A stretch of DNA of 64,000 nucleotides from Trametopsis cervina. Taxonomy: Eukaryota > Basidiomycota > Agaricomycetes > Polyporales > Irpicaceae. The DNA is taken from the NCBI GenBank assembly GCA_022385755.1, contig MU278352.1, positions 682,001 through 746,000 on the forward strand, in the 5' to 3' direction. The notes beneath the pieces are model-generated. The model ran no database searches, had not been told where the DNA came from, and was given only the letters and a program-made list of their open reading frames with translations. The position numbers and the translations under genes were made by a program. The stretch's first letter is position 1, and each line of letters opens with the position of its first letter. This document shows, in pieces, positions 56,293 to 64,000 of this stretch.

Positions 56293-57896
56293 ATGTCCTC
56301 GGCGGGCTCCGAGTCGCCGCTGCCAATTGCACAAGACCAGAAACCGCTCCCCAACCTCCTAGAAAAGATATGCAAGAAAGGTGCTACCTTTGCTAAAGCA
56401 TCCGACTTCCTCAACGAGCTACGAAGCCATTCTCCTGGTCCTGGGTCAGACGGTCTTCCTGATGGCATCACCTCGCTGTGTGCCTTCATCGCATCAGAGC
56501 AGTGCGTATTCCTTTCATTCCACCCAACGTCTGCTCATGTTTCCTAACTTGCAGACTGGAGAACAAAGACGTCTCGGTCGGCGTGGCTCGCAGCACGTCC
56601 GGTCTGACTTGGGATCAATTTTGGCGATCAGTGGCAGAGGTCCAAGATCTGCTAGTCAAAGCAGCCAATCGGTCCTCTCAGTTCCAGTACACACGACTGC
56701 CTGCCTACGAGCCACCTTGCGACACGTGCGAAGCCAAACAGTTCGAATGCGTCAGGAAGATAGCGCCGAGTACAAAATGTCAAGTGTGTAGTATTAGGAA
56801 GAAAGTTTGCACTCGACAAGACACCCATGAAAGTAAGCGCTCAGTATTTATGACAACGTTGGTTGTTGAACACCCCATCCAGAGCGCAAGGTGGATGATG
56901 CAAAGATCCTGGAAGATGAGTCCTGGCTTACAGATTCTGAAAGCGAGAACGAGTCGAAAGAAGTCGTAAGACCACGCAAATCTTCCTCGCCCAGAGACAG
57001 AGAGTTCGAATGTATGTATAGCATGTGCACACTACTATGATACACTTGCTAACCTGATCGTGAAAGCTCTTCTCAACGATATGGATGCCAAGCCACACAA
57101 ACCCCTTTCATCAAAAGTTGTGCCCTCTCCTACTTTGTCTCCAAAGTGGACCACCATTGATGACATCCCTGCCACTTCATACGTCCGCCACGGGCATCAC
57201 CATCGCCAGCTGTCAGACGCCGATGAAAGGAGTTCCGTGGCAAGTTCGACCAAGAGAAAGTCTGCCGCGCCACAGGCAATGGAAGGTGACAGCAAAAAGC
57301 GCCGTCTCGAATTCGAAGCTGGGTCAACGAAGAGGTCTCCGTTGAACGGTCTCGATAAGCACTCCCCTTATTCTGCGCACGCAACCGCTACACAAGGACA
57401 TCATAATCTCCACACGAGCGCACACGACCATTACCATCCGAACGGGTCGACGGCCAGTTCCAGCTCTACGCTCTTCCCTGCCCGGAAATACCCTCGTCCT
57501 CCAAGCCCAACCTCGAGTGAGGATGGGCACGGCCATCGTTATCCCAAGGCATGGGTGCCGACTGTGCCTGGTCATACCGACGAAGTCAGGATTCTGAATG
57601 AGTCCTTGCAGAAGAAGGCTCGCGAGGTCGTCGTATATGTCGAGGGGGAGGGCTGTAAAGGGATCGGGCTGCGTTTACACATCCTGGACATGAAGACTCG
57701 ATTGGTCGAGCTGGACAGGACGAAATCGGAGCCTGTTCCTTCCAAGTCTAATGTGTCTGCGTTAGAGGGCATGTTGCGCCGGGCGGCGGCGTCCGTCGTA
57801 CAGTCGTTGAAGAACGACGGGTGCGCAGACGTGAACCTCCGATTGCTGGTGCTCGACCTCGACACGAGGTTGGCGGAGATGGAAAGGGAAAGGTAG
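56293..57896 (+). CDS. Zn2Cys6-like protein with a C-terminal internal repeat
   Basis: ATG 56293 opens MSSAGSESPLPIAQDQK. A helical N-terminal part (LLEKICKKGATFAKASDFL) precedes WDQFWRSVAEVQDLLVKAA. A cysteine cluster at 56718-56815 reads CDTCEAKQFEC, nine residues, then CQVCSIRKKVC. This is C-x2-C-x6-C-x9-C-x2-C-x6-C, the spacing of a Zn2Cys6 cluster, but internal and with few basic residues in its first half. A His/Ser-rich middle with KRKSAAPQ and KKRRLEF (possible nuclear signals) follows. The end carries two related segments of about 45 residues (57590-57720, 57755-57893). I take it as a nuclear, possibly DNA-binding, hypothetical protein typical of basidiomycetes. The function is unknown. 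Confidence 0.65.
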
Positions 57897-58421
57897 TATC
57901 CCTGATACTGGTATGGGTTGTCGATCTATTGTCGTGTGAGTGCACTTGTTGACCCGAACACACCCAATGGTTACTGAATATTCTTATTTGACAGATGTAT
58001 CGTATATCATATCATCTATATAACGGACTCCCTCTACATTCTATCTTATCCATCCTTTCATTTATGTGCGGCGAGCTATATTGATCTGGGTACTGTATGA
58101 TTGGGTTATGCTATGCTTCATATACATTATCAGGGGGACATAGATCGTCTTCAATAAAATGTATCGTATTAGCTGAAGTCCTGGACATTCTAAATTGACT
58201 AGGCTTCCTTGATTCTTGCTTAAAACACGCGTGCGACCTGGCACTTCCATGCAAATGAATTAAACGGGTATGAACTGTAGTGCATTGTGTGGTATATAAG
58301 GTAACACTTCAGCCTAGGTAAATGAGTGTGGTGCACTGTCCTATGATACAAGCCAGTGAGTAGGTGTGAATCCGTTGTCCTAGTCGTGACGAGCAATATT
58401 CCTCCGGGCTGCATCCCCACA
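57897..58421. other. convergent 3' flanks of the Zn2Cys6-like and IRS4-type genes
   Basis: About 525 bp, AT-rich, with no recognised feature. Confidence 0.35.
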
Positions 58422-60182
58422 TCATTGCAGAATGGATGAGGGCCCTTTAAGAGGCCGAACGGCGGTTTTGTTGCGGGAAGCCATCTGTGCTTTGCGTAGC
58501 TCCTCGTCAACGCGCCACATGCCCTTCACAAATGCTTCACGGTCGAGACTTCCCCGTCCGGCGGGATCACACTCCTTCCTGAACACAACCCCGACATTCA
58601 GCACCGAATAGCGTAGCGAAGATCGCATGACGCACCATATACTCTGCAATTTCGTCCGTTCCAGCCTTGACGTCTTCCAAATGAACGCAACAACCCGCCC
58701 GTCTAATCTATCGTCATTGTCGACACGCTCCTCTATTATCTCAAGAGCAGGTGCCATTGGTGCCATCTCGGGGTTGGTGATCAGGTCTACGGACAGTCCT
58801 CGCCAACCGGCCGCCTGTCGCGCTTTCCGTCCGGGCGGGGGCGACATTGCTCTCTCCCTTTCCATCACGAGTCTCCGCTGTGCCAAGACATTATTGGTGA
58901 ACACCACGTCGTACCTGCGCATCGCCGACGGAGGGATAGGAGGTGGTCGCGCGAGCGGCGAGAAGGCAGGGTTTATTGCGACCTTGGACTGATATATCGG
59001 TCGACCACTGGATAGCGAGCTTCGAGAAGTTCCTGTGCTGACCACTGATGAGTGGTCCGACGAGGATGCGGTGGTAGACGCAAGAGAACTACGGTTGGAT
59101 GACGGTTTACGGTTACGTGGGGGAGGAGGCGGAGGTGGTCCCTTCGATTGGGCACGCACTGCGTATGGCACGGCAATGGTAGGCGTCGAGGTTATGGGGG
59201 ATGATGGGGCGGAAGGTCCAGGACGGGGTCGTTGCGGGAGTTTAGGTGGCTCTGAGGGTCGACGGATGTATTCTGCCCAGTCAGTCGAGACAGACGAGGC
59301 CGTCGGGCTCATCATCGAAGACGCCGATACATTCTCAAACGACTCATCTAGACTTCCAGTGTCATGTTCCCTAAGACTATCTGGACTGGGATCTTCTCTG
59401 TCAATGGGAAACGTCGTGACAAAGTTGGTGAGTGATCCAGGGGTCGTCATGTCCGTCCCTCCATCAGATGAGAGCGAGACTGAATGAAATGACGAGATGG
59501 AGGATGCGGGCACATGTCCTGACCCACCGCTCCCTCGCGAAGGGATGGCAATCCCGAGTTTGTTCGCGGGCGGGTAAGTATGATCGACAGTGAGTGAGTC
59601 CGATTTCTTGCGGGTCATGGCCGGGGGTAGTGGGACTGAAGTACTTGGCAGGTGGGACAATGATGAGCTAGAAGAATTTGAGGCAGAAACCGACTTGAGC
59701 GAATTGTACGAGGTTTTACGAGGGGGAAGAGGAGGCGCGGCTACCGTGCTGCGCGGGGGCGAAGATTCGAGGTGAATGAGGGGCGTTGGCTGCAGATGAC
59801 CTTGCAGATGAACGGAATCTGAGACGTGTCTCTGAAGGGGATTCACTCCAAGAGCTCGAAGGTTGGGTCCTGGTACTTTCTTCTGACGCGGTGCATAAGG
59901 GAGTGGCCCGTCTTCTAGCACCCAGTCCTTCAGGTCGATGAGCGAGGTCTCACGGCCAAGTGCATCTGGGGAAGAGGTAGAAGACGACCTAGGTGAGCCA
60001 TTCGCTGCCGAAGTTGAGGGCGAGGATGGAGTGATAGGAATATAAGTTTTCGAGAGAGGATTAGGTGTGTCGAGCAGGTTCGGAGTTGATTTCGTCGCTT
60101 GCGGCGCTGGCTTGGACGTAGAAAGTGCCTCAAACGCGCTGATTCGTGACTGCACGCCGCTAGGCACGTCCGGCTCCATCAT
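58422..60182 (-). CDS. IRS4/TAX4-type protein with a C-terminal EH domain
   Basis: Yeast Irs4 and Tax4 are EH-domain proteins that regulate the phosphoinositide phosphatase Inp51 and autophagy. Here a very long Ser/Pro-rich region (60182 to about 58860) carries polyproline runs (PPPPPPPR near 59130; PPLPPRKTS near 59715) that could bind SH3 domains. The EH domain is at the C-terminus: GRKARQAAGWRGLSVD, DNDDRLDGRVVAFIWKTSRL, KLQSIW joined across a 56-nt intron to KECDPAGRGSLDREAFVKGM, and WRVDEELRKAQM. D-x-A-G-R-G-x-L has the calcium-loop look of EH. The start is ATG 60182 (MMEPDVPSGVQSRISAFEAL); the frame extends to a TTG further upstream without an ATG. Largely intronless, unusual for this window. 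Confidence 0.8.
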   Translation of the reverse strand: MMEPDVPSGVQSRISAFEALSTSKPAPQATKSTPNLLDTPNPLSKTYIPITPSSPSTSAANGSPRSSSTSSPDALGRETSLIDLKDWVLEDGPLPYAPRQKKVPGPNLRALGVNPLQRHVSDSVHLQGHLQPTPLIHLESSPPRSTVAAPPLPPRKTSYNSLKSVSASNSSSSSLSHLPSTSVPLPPAMTRKKSDSLTVDHTYPPANKLGIAIPSRGSGGSGHVPASSISSFHSVSLSSDGGTDMTTPGSLTNFVTTFPIDREDPSPDSLREHDTGSLDESFENVSASSMMSPTASSVSTDWAEYIRRPSEPPKLPQRPRPGPSAPSSPITSTPTIAVPYAVRAQSKGPPPPPPPRNRKPSSNRSSLASTTASSSDHSSVVSTGTSRSSLSSGRPIYQSKVAINPAFSPLARPPPIPPSAMRRYDVVFTNNVLAQRRLVMERERAMSPPPGRKARQAAGWRGLSVDLITNPEMAPMAPALEIIEERVDNDDRLDGRVVAFIWKTSRLERTKLQSIWCVMRSSLRYSVLNVGVVFRKECDPAGRGSLDREAFVKGMWRVDEELRKAQMASRNKTAVRPLKGPSSILQ

Positions 60183-60488
60183 TACTGAGGTGCCACAGTG
60201 CTTTTGGGCTGGCAAGACGAGGTCGGACGAGGTCGAAGTCGCGAGGGGAAGTGCTAGTGGCTGTCGAGAGCAGGCAGAACGATGCGGTAATGTACGACAG
60301 CGCTTATCGAATTGCTCGTGGCTAGTACGCGTTTCGATACCGTGGTTCCTAGTCTACTACTTACTGAGTATCGGTCACTGCGAGGTATCTTCTGAACATC
60401 CACAACACGAATTATGGCCAGCCAGGATTTGTACGCCGTGGCAGGTATGCAGCATGTGCACTCATCACAGATGAATACAGTTTGAATA
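60183..60488. other. divergent promoter region of the IRS4-type and UPF0045 genes
   Basis: 306 bp between start codons on opposite strands. No TATA consensus. Confidence 0.35.
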
Positions 60489-61061
60489 ATGGCAGATTTC
60501 TGCCTTATACCCATGGGAACCGCTGAACCCTCGGTGGGTTACTTATGCTCTCCATGTTCACGCACTAGCATGTACGAATCGCCCGGTCTCGTATTTCTAG
60601 GTTGCCGAGTATATTGCTGAATGCTCCCGCGTGTTGGAGAAGTCGGGATTGAAATACAAGGTATGAAATCAGTTCATACCGCAGTCGCAGTCATTTCTGA
60701 TCTAATTCACTGATCTTGATGTATAGATGCAGTAAGTTTATAGATATCTCTTCATGTCATTGGATTTTCAAGCCTCTTCGCCGCACCAGTGGTTATGGAA
60801 CCAACCTGGGTAAATCGATTTCACGTTCATTCATCGCAGCATCCACTCACCGCTATTTTTTTTTACGCAGAAGGACCGTGGGCTGAAGTCTCTAAAGCTA
60901 TACATGACTGCCATGCTGCGGTACACGCAAAGGGTGCACCCCGTATTGCAACAGACATACGCATAGGCACACGCGTAGATAGACAGATAGAGCCCGGTAC
61001 TGGCAACGACGGTAAACTCCAGCGCGTGCAAGACATCTTGGCGAAGGACGCAGAAGCATAA
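60489..61061 (+). CDS. ECM15: UPF0045 (MTH1187/ECM15) thiamine-binding-like protein
   Basis: Small ferredoxin-fold protein; bacterial and yeast relatives bind thiamine or a related ligand, and its role is not settled. Five exons are needed: 60489-60533 (MADFCLIPMGTAEPS), about 60600-60660 (VAEYIAECSRVLEKSGLKYK), 60727-60731 (5 nt), 60790-60809 (20 nt), and 60871-61061. The small exons read MHGYGTNL, joined to EGPWAEVSKAIHDCHAAVHA and PRIATDIRIGTRVDRQIE. IPMGT, the ECxxVLEKSGLKY helix and the GT-EG-W block all match the family. The first donor is GTGGGT after codon 15. The gene ends 78 bp from the POT1 stop on the other strand. Confidence 0.85.
60727..60731 (+). other. 5-nt micro-exon in the UPF0045 gene
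   Basis: ATGCA is preceded by TGATGTATAG and followed by GTAAGT. It links the exon ending KYK to the 20-nt exon TGGTTATGG (60790-60809), giving K-Y-K-M-H-G-Y-G-T-N-L-E-G, the conserved strand of the family. Confidence 0.85.
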
Positions 61062-61138
61062 AAAAGGATGGTATTGTAAGGATATAAGGAGCAGACAGGG
61101 TCAAATATACACTATGAATGTAGGACACGGTGTCAGAA

Positions 61139-64000
61139 TTATATCTGCTGTGACAGTGGGGTATAGTCGAAGAAAAAGATGCGGGGATCACTCGTCAGTT
61201 TCGTAAGAATCATATTGTGGTAAGGAGTCTCGGGATCTAACTCTCCATCAGCGGAGTTGTCCAACAGTGTCTTGTGGTTATCAAGCAGCTCCCCTAGAAG
61301 GGGTCTCAGCCTTTTCTTGAATCCCTCGAAAGCGTGCTCGTCTTCGGTGAAATCGACAGGCTCCACATCGGCAAGAAACCCAGCTCCAGTCGGCAGTTCC
61401 TGCAGTAGATACTAGTTAATCACGGCATGACTGCGAAGACAACGAGAATACTCACCTTAGAAGCTACTACTGGTACTTGCAAGCGTGCTCCTTCATCATC
61501 TTCAATCATGAGTGTAAATTTGAAATACGGACGGGCATTCGTGTCGGCCATGTCGGAATCGCAGTTCGTGCATATTCGTAGAGTTTCAGGAATGCTATAG
61601 TTCTGTTAGGTTACTACCTGTCCATGAGCGTGGAGTCTTGAAACTCACTCTCTTCCGCAGCTCGAGCAATACAACGAGATGAAGTCTTCGACATTATCCG
61701 GATAATAGTCGACAACGCGAGCCAATACCAAGAACCGTGCTGATGCAGCTTCCGGGTGCAACTTTTCGAGATCTCGTACACAGGAAGTCTTCGGCAGCCG
61801 TTGCATGGTAGGCTTCTTCTTCACAGGCTTGACTTGCTTTACGCGTTGAGTTACTGTCTTCTTTTGCAGAGGCTTCTTGGTTAGGCGTTTCTGCTCTTCC
61901 CTGCGCTGTTGCGCATCCTCCCATGCCTCTTTTCGTCTGCGATATATCAGCTCCGCATAACAGATCCGCATTCGAGGCTCGCTCACTCTAACAAAGCCAA
62001 GCAGTGCTCGTTGCCTGTGGTGCGCGGATCGAGCTTGTAGATCAGCCGTTCTTCGCCGCCAAGCATGCCCCCGACAGTCCCATTGGCGATGGACTTCAAT
62101 CGCATCTTGCGTATAGAGATAAAGTCACCGTCTTGCAAGGCCTCCACAGCTTTCATCTGCTCGCTATATAGTCCAACCTTGACGATCAAGTTTTGGTCGA
62201 TCCCCCGTGTCCAATCGGCCGTTGGAGAGATCATACAGTTGTCTGAACGAGGGGTGTAGTCAGTAACATACAGCAGCTTTCGGTCGTTCTTGACGGAGAT
62301 TCGCACAACCTATCCAACTATGTGAGACTCAGATAGCAACCGATGATGATTGCGACATACTTCGACGGTACAGTCAAAATGAGTGTCAGGCGAAGCGTCC
62401 TGGAACAACTGATGGGGAAATTGGTGTGTGCCATTTGCGTCCGACTCATCCTGCCATGCTTTCTTTCGGCTGTTCGAGAGTGTGAGAGGGTTCTAACAGC
62501 TATACACGCAATCAACTACACGTACCGTAACAGATCCACCAAGTGATTTTCTCCCTCAAGTGCCTCGTCGTCCAGCTCACGAAGCTTCTTGATCTCTGAG
62601 AACGACCCTTCCCAATATCCACCGGTGCTTTCCTTTATTCTGACATTCTTGATTTCATAATACCCGCCGTTTTTCAGTTCGGGTCCCTTCAATGAAGCCT
62701 CGTTCCAGAGCTCAATCTTGAACACCAGGTCCGATAGCGCAGGTATGCACCAACCGGCGATGACGGGTGCTATCGATTCGTTATGAGTGTAGTCCGTGAC
62801 ATACAGGCTGTATACACCATTCTCATTCATGTGCCCCTGGAGAACCTACACTGACGGTGAGCACAACTGATCTGACGAATAAAACGGCTGTTCCCACCTC
62901 GACTGTACAATCAAAGTAACCTCTCGGGGGAGCATGGGGTGATGCATCCTTGATTAGCCTGTGCTCTCGAGCGAACATGCTTGTATTCGCTGCGTCCGAC
63001 GCACCAATTTGCTGTACAATAGTATCATCTTTGCCGGCGCGCTTTTTGTGTTTCTTCAAGACGTCAAGCCACCAATCTGCCAATCGTATACAATATTCGT
63101 TTTCCGCAGGGCTCAGCTCAATATTGGATATCTGTGGAGAGTACGCTGTTCCGCCGTGTCGCAAGGTTCCGTCTTCGGGATGGAATATCGTCCAGCTCCA
63201 TTGTTTATATGAAGGACAGCTGCCTACTACCTTGGTGCCACGAGGGATCTCAATCTTTTTTCTGATCCATCAGCTCGATGTTAAGGAGATGGCACATTGC
63301 TCACTCACAGAAATATCTCGCATGATCAATACATCGCCCTTAATGGGAGAAGGGAGGTGTTCAGAAACACGTTTGGCGAAGCAGGTCACCGTGAATCCTG
63401 CTTCCAAATTATCTTCATCGGCATTCGAGGGATCAACGATATGTATTCGAATGTATTTCTCTGCGAGGCAGTGTTATGAACCAATTGGATCCAAAAAATG
63501 AAACACTGATCACCTGAAGATGCGCTGATGCTAACTGCCCCTACCAATGTGACGACGCCTATGATGCAACTGGACCTCCCGCAGTTCAGCTCAGCCAATT
63601 GGCAAGATGGCCCCTGGTAGTTGTCAAATTAGCGACTGTGGCGAGACTCGACGGGTTCAGCCCTACCGTTGTAGTGTCAGTGTCAGTTGTAATGCGCGAT
63701 TCAATATAAGACGTATTGTTCTCTCTCGTTCGCGATGCGTCGGGCACCACGGTCTCTATAAGTGGACGTACTGTGAGAGCTCGCGCTGGGGGAGGCGAGC
63801 TCTTCGCAGAGCCGTCGCTTGTCCGTGCGATAGACACAGTTGAGGGAACAGATGCGAATTTTGGAGAACTGGGGACGACAGGATCTGGATGTTGAACTTC
63901 AGTCGTAGTGGAGCCATTCTCCAACGCTGCCTTTTTCTCCTCACGCTTTTTCTGCTTTTTCGCAGTTCTCTTCACCCTCGATGCGCTGTCCGGTAAATGA
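61139..64000 (-). CDS. POT1: POT1 telomere single-strand binding protein (5' end outside window)
   Basis: Shelterin-type protein that binds the telomeric 3' overhang. The frame is open to the window edge (HLPDSASRVKRTAKKQ), so the start lies beyond 64000. A basic and Ser/Thr-rich N-terminal region precedes OB1 (63600-63290): LAELNCGRSSCIIGVVTLVG, YIRIHIVDPSNADE, FTVTCFAKRVSEHLPSPIKG, DVLIMRDIS. After a helical stretch (IRLADWWLDVLKKHKKR) come two related OB-like segments: one with FDCTVEV and SLYVTDYTHNES (62910-62520), the other with FDCTVEV and LLYVTDYTPRSD (62370-61985). Near 61670 is a zinc-ribbon-like LYCSSCGRE with ICTNCDSD. The C-terminus FEGFKKRLRPLLGELLDNH ends at 61139. Identification rests on OB1 and the overall plan; about ten introns. 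Confidence 0.82.

Noticed and set aside
60183..60215. IRS4-type protein starting at MPAQKHCG
   Set aside because: That codon is TTG. The first ATG in frame is 60182.

Overview
This window looks like nuclear DNA of an agaricomycete (mushroom-forming basidiomycete). Almost every gene is split by 50-65 nt GT-AG introns, with CTRAC/CTGAT-like branch sites near the acceptors. Genes are packed on both strands without operons. Several products belong to families typical of Agaricomycetes: an F-box protein with a long C-terminal region, DUF6593-like and DUF7330-like proteins, a Zn2Cys6 regulator with the basidiomycete 'RSHAYALAHA' linker, and a twin-cupredoxin cell-surface protein.

Layout. 0.3-8.9 kb: PAN2 (+), F-box protein (-), LCP5/neuroguidin (+). 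9.06-9.67 kb: a 606-bp element with perfect 24-bp terminal inverted repeats and a TA duplication. 9.9-18.1 kb: twin-cupredoxin GPI protein (-), T5orf172/GIY-YIG-like protein (-), PDCD5 (+), Zn2Cys6 transcription factor (+). 18.5-31.7 kb: NOT4 (+), RAD18 (+), ACSF2-type acyl-CoA synthetase (+), DCN1 (-) head to head with CIA2 (+). 32.2-40.6 kb: DUF7330-like protein (-), an unrecognised and possibly damaged gene (-), cytosolic TrpRS (-), Hsp20 (-), TBP (-). 42.2-47.7 kb: GH88-type glycosidase (-), acidic coiled-coil protein (+). 47.9-49.35 kb: an eight-copy repeat array carrying a covarying hairpin and GT-AG intron-like segments. 50.2-64 kb: DUF6593 protein (+), PI-PLC-X protein (-), RAD1 (+), PDX1/E3BP (-), Zn2Cys6-like protein (+), IRS4-type EH protein (-), UPF0045/ECM15 (+), POT1 (-, 5' end beyond the window).

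Most genes are housekeeping: mRNA deadenylation (PAN2, NOT4), ribosome biogenesis (LCP5), genome maintenance (RAD18, RAD1, POT1), neddylation (DCN1), Fe-S delivery (CIA2), transcription (TBP), translation (TrpRS) and metabolism. They are neighbours, not a co-regulated cluster. The most unusual signals are the 47.9-49.3 kb array, an apparent AT-AC intron in the acyl-CoA synthetase, and several micro-exons of 5, 5, 10 and 13 nt that carry key residues of their proteins. Exon boundaries were worked out by eye from splice signals and protein continuity. Gene spans (start to stop codon) are firmer than individual introns.
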